Source: an uncultured Flavobacteriales bacterium (lineage in GTDB: Bacteria > Bacteroidota > Bacteroidia > Flavobacteriales_D > Crocinitomicaceae). Taken from it: a stretch of DNA of 64,000 nucleotides. This document shows, one piece after another, positions 34,449 through 44,352 of the stretch. Below the pieces are notes generated by a model, which was given only the letters and a program-made list of their open reading frames with translations, was not told the origin of the DNA and searched no databases. The stretch is from positions 124,001-188,000 of the forward strand of contig CAJAII010000020.1 in the NCBI GenBank assembly GCA_903939755.1, given 5' to 3'. The position numbers were made by a program, and so were the translations under genes. Positions within the stretch are counted from its first letter, which is position 1. Every line of letters begins with the position of its first letter.

Positions 34449-35573
34449 ATGAAACAATTTTTACTCTGTGTTTTTTTAGTAATTACAACATTTTCACAAA
34501 GTCAATATTGTATGTTGGCTGGACCAACATCAACGGTTGATTCAAATGTAAAATCAGTTCAAATGTCGGGTGTTGTAGGCACTATTAGCCATCTTGGATG
34601 TCCAGGTGTATTAGGTGTTCAGAATTTAACAACTCAGAATGTCACACTAAATGCGGGTAGTACCTATTCATTAAGTGTTGAGTTTGGAACCTGTGGAGGT
34701 AATTATGCGGGGGCAGGTCAAGTTTGGATTGATTTTGATCAAAACATGGTTTTTGACCCAAGTGAATCTGTTGGTACTTGGGTGGGTACACCTCCTTCTG
34801 TAGTAACTGTTTTTGTGATTAATGTTCCTGCCAATGCGCAAAATGGAATTACTAGAATGCGCATTACCCAAAAGGAACAAGGGGTGTTGCCGCTAGATCC
34901 TTGTGCTAGTTTTCAATGGGGATCTACCATGGATTTTGGGATAACTATCGCAAATGGAATGGATTGTTCAGGATATATCGGTGATAATACCAATGACCCA
35001 ATTATCGTTTCTGCCATTCCTTTTTCGGATACGCGTGATAATTCCTATTGTTATTCTAATGATAATTTGGTCTATAATTCACCTGATATTTATTATCGAT
35101 ATGATGTGGCTCCTATTTATAACTTTTTAAATTTAAGTCTTTGCGGTGCTTCTTTTGATACCTTCTTGAGCGTCATTGATCTAAATGGAAATGTCATTGC
35201 CTATAATGACGATAATTGTGGTAGTCAATCGTCGCTTAGTTTTTCAACTTTAGGCCTCGGTACAGTCTTTATTATCGTGGAAGGTTGGGGAAATCAAATG
35301 GGTTCTTACACACTAAATATGGAATCATCCGATGTGGGGCTTCACGATGTAATGGGTGATAATAGTTCGCTATATCCTAATCCAAACCAGGGGGAATTCA
35401 ATACGACTTCGGTTGTGGGACCTGTAAAAATTTACAATTTAATGGGTGCACTGGTTTTTGAAACTGTTTTGATTGATACTAATCACATCAATGCAAGCGT
35501 GCTTCCAAATGGAACTTACTTTGTTCAAACTCCTGAGCAGGTGAGCCTTCAAAAATTAATCATCAATAAATAG
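34449..35573 (+). CDS. GEVED-domain protein with T9SS sorting domain
   Basis: The 374-residue protein has a signal peptide ending near SQSQY. Residues 40-170 form a GEVED domain (GAGQVWIDFDQNMVFDPSESV and TRMRITQKEQG). A second beta-rich domain with FDTFLSVIDLNG-VIAYNDDNCG (about 200-290) resembles the pre-peptidase C-terminal type. The C-terminal sorting domain starts at LYPNPNQGEF. It lies 5 bp before the first kelch gene and is probably the first gene of that operon. Likely surface-exposed; ligand unknown. Confidence 0.85.
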   Translation: MKQFLLCVFLVITTFSQSQYCMLAGPTSTVDSNVKSVQMSGVVGTISHLGCPGVLGVQNLTTQNVTLNAGSTYSLSVEFGTCGGNYAGAGQVWIDFDQNMVFDPSESVGTWVGTPPSVVTVFVINVPANAQNGITRMRITQKEQGVLPLDPCASFQWGSTMDFGITIANGMDCSGYIGDNTNDPIIVSAIPFSDTRDNSYCYSNDNLVYNSPDIYYRYDVAPIYNFLNLSLCGASFDTFLSVIDLNGNVIAYNDDNCGSQSSLSFSTLGLGTVFIIVEGWGNQMGSYTLNMESSDVGLHDVMGDNSSLYPNPNQGEFNTTSVVGPVKIYNLMGALVFETVLIDTNHINASVLPNGTYFVQTPEQVSLQKLIINK

Positions 35574-35578
35574 TAGTT

Positions 35579-36727
35579 ATGAAACGAAACTCACTTTTTT
35601 TCTTAGTACTATTTTTTTATCTCAATGCTGCTTTTGCAGGTGATTGGATTCAAAAAGCATCTTTTGGTGGAACAGGAAGACACAGAGCATCTGGATGTGC
35701 TACTACAAATAAAGGGTATATGGGGCTCGGGCATGTTAATGGCGCCGGAGCCAATATTAATTACAATGATTGGTGGGAATATGATCCCGCTTCTAATTCG
35801 TGGACTCAAAAAGCAAATTATCCAGTTGGAAATTATGCCGCTATATCTTTTACAGTGAATGACCAGCCTTACGTGGGAGGTGGCGCAGCTTTAAACGGTG
35901 AATTTTATCGCTTTAATCCACAAGCAAATGCATGGATGCCCATAACAGCTTGTCCTTTCTTCTTTCCAACCGATACACAGGGATTTTCAATCAATGATAA
36001 AGGATATGTTTACAATCAAAATCAATTAGCCGAATACGATCCTCAACTTGATGCTTGGTCATTGAAAACAAACGCGCCTGTAAATTTTACGAATTGGAGT
36101 TGCTGTTTTGCTATTGAAGGAAGTGGATTTATTAAGCAAGGAGCATTATTATATGAATTTAAGCCTTTAGAAAACTCATGGATTCAACGCGCAAATTTCC
36201 CGGGAGTTTGCACAGGAGGAAGTTCAGGTTTTGCTATTAATCAAAAAGGTTTTGTAACGTGTGGATACGTAGGTGGATTAGCAGTATTAACCAATCAAGC
36301 TTGGTATTTTTCTCCAGGCACGAATACTTGGATTGCAGCGGAAGATTTTCCCGGAACAAGTAGGCGATTCCCTGTAGCTTTTGCCATACATGATAAAGGG
36401 TATTTTGGAACGGGAACGAATGGGGTTAATTTCAATGATTTTTGGCAATATAACCCCGTGGATGATGTAAGTTCTTTGTCCGAACTTGATACCCAAGTTT
36501 CTTTTTTTCCTAATCCTACCAGTGATTTTTTAAATATCAAATTTGCCGGATTTCAAGAAGAATTAACGTATGAGTTCATCAACTTGTCAGGTCAAATCAT
36601 GTTGAAAGGTAATTGTAGTTCCAATAATTCGATGATTGATGTTAAGTGTCTCCCAAGAGGTTCTTATATTCTCAGCTTGCGAAAAGACGGTTCTTTTCTA
36701 TTTTCAGATCAAATTCTACTGTTATGA
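35579..36727 (+). CDS. Secreted kelch-repeat protein 1 with T9SS sorting domain
   Basis: The 382-residue protein has a signal peptide (about residues 1-20, ending AAFAGDW). About six kelch-like repeats of the type W-YDPASNSWTQKANYPxG follow, which would make one beta-propeller. A type A sorting domain starts at FFPNPTSDFL and ends near residue 382. Its stop overlaps the next ATG by 4 bp (ATGA). Confidence 0.88.
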   Translation: MKRNSLFFLVLFFYLNAAFAGDWIQKASFGGTGRHRASGCATTNKGYMGLGHVNGAGANINYNDWWEYDPASNSWTQKANYPVGNYAAISFTVNDQPYVGGGAALNGEFYRFNPQANAWMPITACPFFFPTDTQGFSINDKGYVYNQNQLAEYDPQLDAWSLKTNAPVNFTNWSCCFAIEGSGFIKQGALLYEFKPLENSWIQRANFPGVCTGGSSGFAINQKGFVTCGYVGGLAVLTNQAWYFSPGTNTWIAAEDFPGTSRRFPVAFAIHDKGYFGTGTNGVNFNDFWQYNPVDDVSSLSELDTQVSFFPNPTSDFLNIKFAGFQEELTYEFINLSGQIMLKGNCSSNNSMIDVKCLPRGSYILSLRKDGSFLFSDQILLL

Positions 36728-37929
36728 GGGTACTGCTACTTTTATTCTTAGTGCTTTCTGGTTCCCTTTTTTCTCAAGGAAATAATTGGCGAGAATTAAA
36801 CGATTTTTTAGGTGGACAGCGGGAAAGGGCAGTCGCTTTTGCAATCGGAGATTTTGGTTACTTAGGAACGGGGTTAGATACGGCTGAGCAAGTTAGAAAA
36901 GATCTTTGGCGCTATGATCCAACTACTGATTCGTGGACACAAATGGCTGATTTACCGGGACCTGCAAGAAGAGATGCCATTGGATTTGCTGCCGGTGGAA
37001 AAGGATATATTGGACTCGGTGTTGATAATCAAGTTTCAATTCTAGGTAATAAAATGCAAGATTTATGGGAATTTGATCCGATATTAAATTCATGGCTTCA
37101 AAAAGCGGATTATCCCGGTGGTGGTGGAAATGGTGCATTCTTCAGTACCGTTTTTGTTGCACAGGAAAAAGCATTTGTCTGTGGTGGTAAAATAGGACCT
37201 AATCTCTACATAAATCAATTATGGGAATACAAACCTAGTGCGGATGCTTGGACAGAAAGAGCTCCGTTTCCTGGTGGTGTTCGTTACTTAGCCGCTTCAT
37301 TTAGCATCGATGGGGAAGGCTATGTTGGAATGGGAGCGAATCAAGATGTTTATAAAAAAGATTTCTATAAATACAATCCGGGATCCAATACATGGTCAAC
37401 TATAGCTCCTTTTCCTGCATATGAAAGAGGATCCGCTTGTGCTTTTTCACTCAACGGAAGAGGGTACGTTTGTCTTGGTACTAATGGTGGCTTACTGGAT
37501 GATCTTATTGAATATAATCCAGCAACAAATACGTGGGCAATTCGTGCGAATTACGGCGGTAGTGCTCGCAAAAATGCGGTTGCTTTTGTGGTCAATGATA
37601 AAGCATACGTTGGTACTGGTAAAGGATACAGCGGTAAAAGACGCGGAATGCAAGAATATTCTCATGTCGATTATACAAGTTTATTGGAGAGTGAGTTAAA
37701 TCCTTTACTTGTTTATCCAAATCCGACCAATGGTGCTGTATATTTGAATGAATCGGTAGGTGAGAATTCAAAAATCACCATTTTTGATCTTCTAGGAAAT
37801 TTAATATTGGAAGCAGCTGTCAATTCGCAGAAAATTAATTTAGATGATTTACCTAAAGGAAACTACATTTTAAAGTTATTAAGTGATGAAAATGTGGAGC
37901 GTACTACTACTATAATTAAAATTGAATGA
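36724..37929 (+). CDS. Secreted kelch-repeat protein 2 with T9SS sorting domain
   Basis: The 401-residue protein starts at ATG 36724, where the signal peptide MRVLLLLFLVLSGSLFSQ begins; the longer in-frame reading from 36646 lies inside the previous gene. Repeats are very regular: YDPTTDSWTQMADLPGPARRDAIGFA-GKGYIGLG and variants, six in number. The sorting domain begins VYPNPTNGAVYL. Four-base overlaps on both sides show translational coupling with kelch proteins 1 and 3. Confidence 0.9.
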   Translation: MRVLLLLFLVLSGSLFSQGNNWRELNDFLGGQRERAVAFAIGDFGYLGTGLDTAEQVRKDLWRYDPTTDSWTQMADLPGPARRDAIGFAAGGKGYIGLGVDNQVSILGNKMQDLWEFDPILNSWLQKADYPGGGGNGAFFSTVFVAQEKAFVCGGKIGPNLYINQLWEYKPSADAWTERAPFPGGVRYLAASFSIDGEGYVGMGANQDVYKKDFYKYNPGSNTWSTIAPFPAYERGSACAFSLNGRGYVCLGTNGGLLDDLIEYNPATNTWAIRANYGGSARKNAVAFVVNDKAYVGTGKGYSGKRRGMQEYSHVDYTSLLESELNPLLVYPNPTNGAVYLNESVGENSKITIFDLLGNLILEAAVNSQKINLDDLPKGNYILKLLSDENVERTTTIIKIE

Positions 37930-39158
37930 AAATAATCACGACACTTTTTGCTTTTTTGATTGGAATCTTATCATTGAATGCGCAAGATTCTTGGTATCAG
38001 GTAGATTCCGTTAATGGAGCGCCTAGGGCAGCAGCAACTGCATTTAAAGTGGGACCATTTGCTTATGTCGCAACTGGATTAGAAGAATATGGATTTAGTA
38101 GAAAAATGCACTCATATGATTTGTGGCAAAATGATTGGGACAATGAAACTTCGCTTGGAAATGCAATAGGACAAGGGTTAGATCGTGCCTCTGCTATCTC
38201 TTTTTCCTCTGAGATTAATCAAAAAGGATACCTTGGATTGGGCCAGACGGAAACGGTAGCCTATATGAATGACCTTTGGGAATTTGATGTGGTTACTAAT
38301 GTTTGGACCCAAAAAGCTAATTTTATAGGGTCTCCCAGAAAACAAGCAGTAGCTTTTACATTGCAATCAACTGATTTGGCTTATGTAGGCACTGGGCAAG
38401 ATGCTACCGGACTGAAGCAGGATTTTTATACCTACAATGCTTCTACAAATACTTGGACACAAATCCAAGATTTTCCGGGTCTTGCACGCAGAGGAGCAGT
38501 TGCTTATTCAGGTGATAATCATGGATTTATTGGTACAGGTGATGCCGGTATCTTGTTGAATGATTTTTGGATGTATGATGCAACCTTGGATACTTGGATT
38601 CAAAAAGCACCTTTTCCAGGTTCGCCTCGTTCGGGAGCTGTCGCTTGGACAACAGATTCAGACATTGATCATCCGCAAGGTTATATTGCCTTAGGGGAAG
38701 ATAATTTTAATGAATTTAAGAAGGACGTTTGGGAATATAATTATTATACCAATTCTTGGATGCAACGATCCGATTTTCCCGGAGTTGGAAGGAAGGATGC
38801 TGTGGCATTTTCTATTCAAGGCATAGCATATGTTGGCACTGGATATAACGGAGTATTTCATGATGATTTTTATGCATACTCGGGAACCGCAGACGTGGAA
38901 GTAAAAGATGACTTGACAGAGTTTACTATTTTTCCCAATCCTACCAATTCACTTGTTGAATTTACGGGAATACAAGAGGGTCTAATTGGATATCGAATTT
39001 ATGCTGCTTCGGGTGATTTGATTTTCGAGGAGATGAATAATCCAAGTCAACTTCATTCAATTAACTTATGGGAACAGGTACGATTACCCGGGGTTTATTT
39101 GATTCAATTACACGGAAAAAATAGCACCTATCCGTTAAAGAAAATTATATTACAATGA
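37926..39158 (+). CDS. Secreted kelch-repeat protein 3 with T9SS sorting domain
   Basis: The 410-residue protein has a signal peptide ending LSLNAQ and six kelch-like repeats (YNASTNTWTQIQDFPGLARRGAVAYSGDNHGFIGTG, in parts). A sorting domain starts at IFPNPTNSLVEF. It differs from the other two in longer loops in the first and fifth blades. The ATGA overlap with the next gene ties it to the DUF4907 lipoprotein. Confidence 0.9.
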   Translation: MKIITTLFAFLIGILSLNAQDSWYQVDSVNGAPRAAATAFKVGPFAYVATGLEEYGFSRKMHSYDLWQNDWDNETSLGNAIGQGLDRASAISFSSEINQKGYLGLGQTETVAYMNDLWEFDVVTNVWTQKANFIGSPRKQAVAFTLQSTDLAYVGTGQDATGLKQDFYTYNASTNTWTQIQDFPGLARRGAVAYSGDNHGFIGTGDAGILLNDFWMYDATLDTWIQKAPFPGSPRSGAVAWTTDSDIDHPQGYIALGEDNFNEFKKDVWEYNYYTNSWMQRSDFPGVGRKDAVAFSIQGIAYVGTGYNGVFHDDFYAYSGTADVEVKDDLTEFTIFPNPTNSLVEFTGIQEGLIGYRIYAASGDLIFEEMNNPSQLHSINLWEQVRLPGVYLIQLHGKNSTYPLKKIILQ

Positions 39159-39550
39159 GGTTTATTTACATTGGATTTCTATTATTTCTTTTGATTTCTT
39201 GTGAAAATTCAACTGATCAGGTAAAATCAACTATTGTTAATGAAACAGACCCTGAAACTCCACCATCTGCCACTATGGAGGAAAAGATTGAAGTTGAAAA
39301 TGTAAGAAAAAGTCCTTACGATGTTAAAACCGTTCAAAATTCCTTGGGTTGGGGCTATGAGATTTGGAAGGATGGTGCGCTAATTATTAATCAAACGCAC
39401 ATTCCAGCGATTCAAGGACTTCGTGCTTTTGTGTCACAAGAACAAGCTCAAAAAGCGGCGGGTATTATTAAAAATAAGTTAGATCAAGGTGTTTTTCCAC
39501 CAACTATTTCTATTGATGAACTCCGAAGTATTGGGGTTGATACAAAATGA
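39155..39550 (+). CDS. DUF4907-type lipoprotein
   Basis: The 131-residue protein has a lipoprotein signal (LLFLLISC, Cys near residue 16), an acidic low-complexity linker, and a domain with GWGYEIWKDGALIINQTHIPAIQG and AQKAAGIIKNKLDQGVFPPTIS. This matches the pattern I recall for DUF4907. It is the last gene of the kelch operon, so it may bind or present the kelch proteins at the outer membrane. Confidence 0.8.
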   Translation: MRFIYIGFLLFLLISCENSTDQVKSTIVNETDPETPPSATMEEKIEVENVRKSPYDVKTVQNSLGWGYEIWKDGALIINQTHIPAIQGLRAFVSQEQAQKAAGIIKNKLDQGVFPPTISIDELRSIGVDTK

Positions 39551-39554
39551 TTTT

Positions 39555-40055
39555 TTAGGCTCTTTTTCCTAATTCAATGACTTCGAGATCATGGAATTTA
39601 TCACCTGTAATTGAAAAGCGCAGCAAGGTGCGAACTGCATGAAATCCTTTTATGCCACAAGCACCTGGATTCATCCAAAGCATGTTAAAGCGTTTGTCCA
39701 TTTGTACTAAGGTGATGTGTGAATGACCACAAACGAGTAATTGAGCAGCGCCATTATTTTCTATTTCTTCCAAAAGTGGCTTGGAGTAATTCCCTGGTCG
39801 TCCAGCGATGTGTGTTATTAATACTTCAACTTCTTCAATCTTAAATCGATTGTTTAAAACTGTTTCAATCCGAATTAAATGATCATCAATATTGCCATAA
39901 ACGGCTCTTGTAGGTTTGAATTGTTTTAATTGATCAAGTACATCGAGCGTACCAATGTCGCCTGCATGCCAAATTTCATCTACGTCTTTAAAATGTTCAA
40001 ATATTCGCGGATCTAAATAGCCGTGTGTATCTGAAAGTAATCCAATGCGCTTCAT
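39555..40055 (-). CDS. YfcE/MJ0936-type metallophosphoesterase
   Basis: The 166-residue calcineurin-like phosphodiesterase has the metal motifs LLSDTHGYLD (near 7), WHAGDIGTLDV (near 34), YGNIDD (near 54) and CGHSHITL (near 113). It hydrolyses small phosphodiesters with Mn or similar ions. Its 5' end overlaps the end of the ABC transporter gene by 4 bp. Confidence 0.92.
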   Translation of the reverse strand: MKRIGLLSDTHGYLDPRIFEHFKDVDEIWHAGDIGTLDVLDQLKQFKPTRAVYGNIDDHLIRIETVLNNRFKIEEVEVLITHIAGRPGNYSKPLLEEIENNGAAQLLVCGHSHITLVQMDKRFNMLWMNPGACGIKGFHAVRTLLRFSITGDKFHDLEVIELGKRA

Positions 40056-41812
40056 TCTTTGGTATCTCCTTCAATGAGTTGTTTTTGATACATTTCTGTA
40101 TAGGTGCCATTACTCGCCAATAAGCTTTCGTGATTTCCTGCCTCTACCATTTTACCTGCTTCTAAAACGATTATTTTTGTTGCATTTCGTATGGTTGAAA
40201 TTCGATGACTTACAATTATTGTTGTTCGATCTTCTTTGTTCTTATTTAAGTTAGTTAAAATTGTTTCTTCGGTTTCTGTATCTACAGCGGATAGGCAATC
40301 GTCTAATAATAATAAATTCGGCTTTCGAATTAATGCCCTTGCAATGCTTATGCGTTGCTTTTGACCCCCACTTAAATTCACGCCTCTTTCTCCTAATTCT
40401 GTTTCAATTCCATTAGGAAATTCAGCAATATTATGGAATACATGCGCATCAGTTAGTGCACCAATTATTTCTTCTTCGCTTGCAGAGTCATCTCTAGAAC
40501 CAAATAATACATTGTTTTTAATGGTATCAGAAAACAAGAAAACATCTTGATTTACCATGCCGCTTTGTTCCCTTAATTCATCTAAATTGCAATCTTTTAA
40601 ATTTTGGTCATCAATCATTATTTTTCCATTGTCTACATCAAATTGACGAAGAAGCAAACTCAATATAGTAGATTTTCCCGAACCAGTATGTCCTAAAATG
40701 GCAAGGGTTTCACCTTTTTTAACATGAAAGCTAACGTTTTCTAGTGCGGTGATTCCTGTGTTTTTGTAAGTAAATGAAACGTTATCAAAAATAATTTCTC
40801 CCTTAAATGGCATTACATGATGATTCGTATTTACAATGGAGGGATCTTCTAATAAAAACTCATTGATTCTTTTCTGGGAAGCTGCCGCTCGTTGAATAAT
40901 GGTAGTTACCCAACCAATACTTGCAAATGGCCATGTTAGGTTCGTTACAAAGAAAATAAATGCGATGATTCCTCCCAATGATAGTTGTTTTTCATAGGTC
41001 ATTATACCTCCAATGTATATGGCTAATATGGTGCTTATTCCTATTAAAAATAAAATAGTGGGCATGAATAGGGAGTTGATTAATACTAATTTCATGCTTT
41101 TACTTTTATAGGCATCGGCCGATTCATTCATTTTTTCCGATGTTTCATTAACACGACTATAGGCTTTTATTACCGTGATTCCTGCGAATGTTTCTTGCGC
41201 AATGGTTGAAATCGTTGATTGTTCCGATTGGACCATGCTACTTAATTTATTCATTTTTGTCGAAACTTTATAGATGAGTATCGACATGATAGGCAAGGGG
41301 ATAAGCACAAAAAGGGTTAGGAGTGGACTAATTTGAACCATTTGAAATATAATCATCGTAACCAGTACAATTAAGTTTATCGTGTACATAATTCCTGGTC
41401 CTAGGTACATTCGAACTAATCCAACATCCTCTGAAATTCGATTCATTAAATCTCCGGTCTTATTTTTCTTAAAGAAGGATATATCTAGTTTTTGGTAGTG
41501 ATTGAATATTTCATTTTTTAAGTCAAATTCAATGTGGCGAGACATTACAATTATTGTTTGACGCATCAGAAAAAGAAAAAAACCTTTCGCAAATGATAAG
41601 AACAAGTAAATCCCTCCAATTTTTAATGATAAATACAAGGCATCGTTGGCGGAGTTTATGGAAACGTTCGTCATCAGTCCATCGATGGTTTCCTTAACGT
41701 AGATAGGCATCTTAACGCCAAAATAATTACTAATTATCGTGAAAAAGATGCCAAAAAGAAACCGCCATTTATATTTGATGAAATATTTATTAAGGTGGCG
41801 AAGTGACTTCAT
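40052..41812 (-). CDS. ABC exporter, fused permease-ATPase (MsbA-like)
   Basis: The 586-residue half-transporter has six transmembrane helices (residues 1-310) and a nucleotide-binding domain with Walker A GHTGSGKS, signature NLSGGQKQR, Walker B LLLLDDCLS and the H-loop VSHRIS. I place the start at ATG 41812; a reading 17 codons longer would add a basic stretch not seen in the family. It probably exports lipid or drug-like molecules. The exact substrate cannot be read from sequence. Confidence 0.92.
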   Translation of the reverse strand: MKSLRHLNKYFIKYKWRFLFGIFFTIISNYFGVKMPIYVKETIDGLMTNVSINSANDALYLSLKIGGIYLFLSFAKGFFLFLMRQTIIVMSRHIEFDLKNEIFNHYQKLDISFFKKNKTGDLMNRISEDVGLVRMYLGPGIMYTINLIVLVTMIIFQMVQISPLLTLFVLIPLPIMSILIYKVSTKMNKLSSMVQSEQSTISTIAQETFAGITVIKAYSRVNETSEKMNESADAYKSKSMKLVLINSLFMPTILFLIGISTILAIYIGGIMTYEKQLSLGGIIAFIFFVTNLTWPFASIGWVTTIIQRAAASQKRINEFLLEDPSIVNTNHHVMPFKGEIIFDNVSFTYKNTGITALENVSFHVKKGETLAILGHTGSGKSTILSLLLRQFDVDNGKIMIDDQNLKDCNLDELREQSGMVNQDVFLFSDTIKNNVLFGSRDDSASEEEIIGALTDAHVFHNIAEFPNGIETELGERGVNLSGGQKQRISIARALIRKPNLLLLDDCLSAVDTETEETILTNLNKNKEDRTTIIVSHRISTIRNATKIIVLEAGKMVEAGNHESLLASNGTYTEMYQKQLIEGDTKE

Positions 41813-41922
41813 AGATAATTTTCTAAATTTGCGCTTGAATGACGATAGTGCAAAAGTAACCAATCGTTATTAATGTGAATGAATCAATGAGTAAAATATC
41901 GCCTATCCTTTAGTCAATCTAT

Positions 41923-42993
41923 ATGAGTTTAACTGATAATCCAATTATATCTCAAATGTCCACAATGGGACATGAGCAAGTTTTATTTTGCAATGATTCC
42001 GTTACCGGCCTAAAAGCAATTATTGCTATTCATAATACGGTCTTAGGACCAGCTCTGGGAGGAACGCGCATGTGGTCCTATTCAAATGAAATGGAAGCAC
42101 TTAATGATGTGCTTCGATTGTCGAAAGGTATGACCTATAAAAATTCAATTTCTGGATTAAACCTAGGAGGTGGAAAAGCGGTAATTATTGGCGATGCACG
42201 AACAATGAAGTCTGAAGCATTATTTAGACGTTTTGGAAAATTTGTTGAAAGTTTAGCAGGAAATTATATTACTGCCGAAGATGTTGGTATTTCACCAGCT
42301 GATATGAATTGGGTGAATATGGAAACGAATCATGTGGCTGGATTACCAGGTAAAAGTGGCGATCCTTCTCCAGTTACGGCCTATGGCGTATACATGGGCA
42401 TGAAGGCATGTGCTAAGGTGCAGTTTGGTTCTGATTCCTTAGAAGGAAAAACGATTGCTGTTCAAGGTGTTGGACACGTGGGGGAATATTTAGTAAAACA
42501 TCTATCAGCGGAAAAAGCGAACGTGGTTATTACAGATATTCATGAAGAGACACTGAAACGAGTTGCTAATGAATACGGAGTTAAAGTGGTAGCTTCTAAT
42601 GAAATTTATGATGTCCCGATGGATATTTATGCTCCTTGTGCAATGGGAGCAACCATAAACGATGAAACTCTTTCACGTTTAAATTGTTCAATAATTGCTG
42701 GCGCAGCAAATAATCAACTAGCAATTGAAGAAAAACATGGATTGGAAGTGATGAATCGTGGAATCATCTATGCGCCAGATTATACAATTAATGCAGGTGG
42801 TGTGATTAATTGTTTCTCAGAATTAGAGGGATTGTCAAGTGAATGGGCACATACAAAAGCAGAAGAAATATATACTACTATATTAAATATTATTCATAGA
42901 TCCAAAGAGGCAAATATCCCAACATATCAAATTGCAAATAAAATGGCAGAAGAAAGAATTGCAGCTGTTGGAATTGTTAAAATAAATAAGTAA
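41923..42993 (+). CDS. Leucine dehydrogenase (Glu/Leu/Phe/Val dehydrogenase family)
   Basis: The 356-residue protein has GPALGGTRMW (about 42-51) and the catalytic lysines Lys73 and Lys85 in MTYKNSISGLNLGGGKAV, whose 12-residue spacing matches Bacillus leucine dehydrogenase. The NAD site is GVGHVGEYL (about 177). It deaminates branched-chain amino acids to 2-oxoacids. nusB follows immediately, with no gap between the stop and the next ATG. Confidence 0.93.
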   Translation: MSLTDNPIISQMSTMGHEQVLFCNDSVTGLKAIIAIHNTVLGPALGGTRMWSYSNEMEALNDVLRLSKGMTYKNSISGLNLGGGKAVIIGDARTMKSEALFRRFGKFVESLAGNYITAEDVGISPADMNWVNMETNHVAGLPGKSGDPSPVTAYGVYMGMKACAKVQFGSDSLEGKTIAVQGVGHVGEYLVKHLSAEKANVVITDIHEETLKRVANEYGVKVVASNEIYDVPMDIYAPCAMGATINDETLSRLNCSIIAGAANNQLAIEEKHGLEVMNRGIIYAPDYTINAGGVINCFSELEGLSSEWAHTKAEEIYTTILNIIHRSKEANIPTYQIANKMAEERIAAVGIVKINK

Positions 42994-43941
42994 ATGTTAA
43001 ATAGAAGGCATCTTCGGATTAAAGTCTTACAGTTATTATATGCCTATTTTCAGTCTGAAGAGGATAACTTCCCGAAGGCAGAAAAAGAATTGTTGCTGAC
43101 AATTGAACGCATGTACGATATGTATTTATACCTGTTGTTGAGTCTTTCAGAATTAAAGCGAGCGGCAGAAAATAAAGTGGCTGATAAAAAGAAAAAAATA
43201 CGCCCCTCTGAAGATGATTTAAATCCTAATCTCAAATTTGTAGATAATCAACTCATTCAAATTATAGAAAACTCTACAAGTCTTAACGCTCTTTGTGAAA
43301 AACGAAAGATCAATTGGATGGGGGTTGAAAATCAAGAGCTTTTTCGCAAAATGTTTCAACATACCTTGGAAAACGAAACGTATTTTGACTATTTGCATAA
43401 TAATTTGAATGGTTTTGAAGAAGATCGAGCTTTCGCATTGTCAATCTTTAAAGAAGATATTGCCAACTCGGAACTTCTCTATAGTTTTTTTGAAGAAAAA
43501 AGCATCAACTGGTTGGATGATTTAGACTTGTGTTGTTCTATGGTACTAAAATCATTGAAAGCAATCAAGTTGGAGGAAGAATTCATTCCAATGCCTTTGT
43601 TTAAGGAAAACGATGATGAAAAGGAATTTGTAATTCAGTTATTTAGAAATACCATCCTTAACAACACGGAGAATGAAAAGTTAATTGCTGAATTAGCCGA
43701 TAATTGGGAACTAGATCGTATAGCAAAAATGGATATGTTCTTATTGAAAATGGGCCTAACCGAGTTGCAGATTTTCCCAAGTATCCCAACAAAAGTTACT
43801 TTAAATGAATATATTGAGATTTCAAAGTTCTATAGTACACCCAAAAGCAATTTATTTATCAATGGAATTTTGGATAAAGCAATTGGAAAGTTAACTTTGG
43901 CAAAAAAAATAGTAAAAACGGGGAGAGGTCTAATTAATTAA
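42994..43941 (+). CDS. nusB: Transcription antitermination factor NusB, long form
   Basis: The 315-residue protein starts LNRRHLRIKVLQLLYAYFQS. It has the NusB C-terminal core with ELADNWELDRIAKMDMFLLKMGLTEL and KVTLNEYIEISKFYSTPKSNLFINGILDKA. It is about twice the length of E. coli NusB because of an inserted helical region (about residues 65-190), as is usual in Bacteroidota. It joins the rRNA antitermination complex with NusE. Confidence 0.93.
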   Translation: MLNRRHLRIKVLQLLYAYFQSEEDNFPKAEKELLLTIERMYDMYLYLLLSLSELKRAAENKVADKKKKIRPSEDDLNPNLKFVDNQLIQIIENSTSLNALCEKRKINWMGVENQELFRKMFQHTLENETYFDYLHNNLNGFEEDRAFALSIFKEDIANSELLYSFFEEKSINWLDDLDLCCSMVLKSLKAIKLEEEFIPMPLFKENDDEKEFVIQLFRNTILNNTENEKLIAELADNWELDRIAKMDMFLLKMGLTELQIFPSIPTKVTLNEYIEISKFYSTPKSNLFINGILDKAIGKLTLAKKIVKTGRGLIN

Positions 43942-43947
43942 AATAAA

Positions 43948-44337
43948 ATGAAAAAAACGATTGTATTTTTAGCTTTTTGTTCTTTACTTTTCGCTTGTGA
44001 AGATACTTCAAAGGTGGTGGTTGGTCAAAAAACAACCATGGAGGTGAATTTAGTCTATGACGCCGGAAATGTGATTAAAGGGGAAGTTATCAATGCTAAA
44101 TTTAAGGTGAAAAATACCGGTAAGTACCCATTGGTATTTGGAGAAGTAAGACCATCATGTTCTTGCACAGTGCCGCATAAGCCAGAAAAACCGATCTTAC
44201 CTGGTAAATCGGGTGAGATTGTTGCGCAAGTAATGACAGATAAATTGAACACAAAAAATATTAGTAAGTCGGTTACTATTATGACGAATACAGAGCCAAA
44301 TACTACGGTTCTCATGATTAAAGGAGTAATTAAATAA
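43948..44337 (+). CDS. DUF1573 lipoprotein
   Basis: The 129-residue protein has a lipoprotein signal (LLFAC, Cys17) and one Ig-like DUF1573 domain with KFKVKNTGKYPLVFGEVRPSCSCTVP and KPILPGKSGEI. The S-C-S-C motif is conserved in the family. It sits between nusB and yajC, an arrangement common in Bacteroidota. Function is not established. Confidence 0.9.
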   Translation: MKKTIVFLAFCSLLFACEDTSKVVVGQKTTMEVNLVYDAGNVIKGEVINAKFKVKNTGKYPLVFGEVRPSCSCTVPHKPEKPILPGKSGEIVAQVMTDKLNTKNISKSVTIMTNTEPNTTVLMIKGVIK

Positions 44338-44352
44338 AGTAAAATTAAAACT

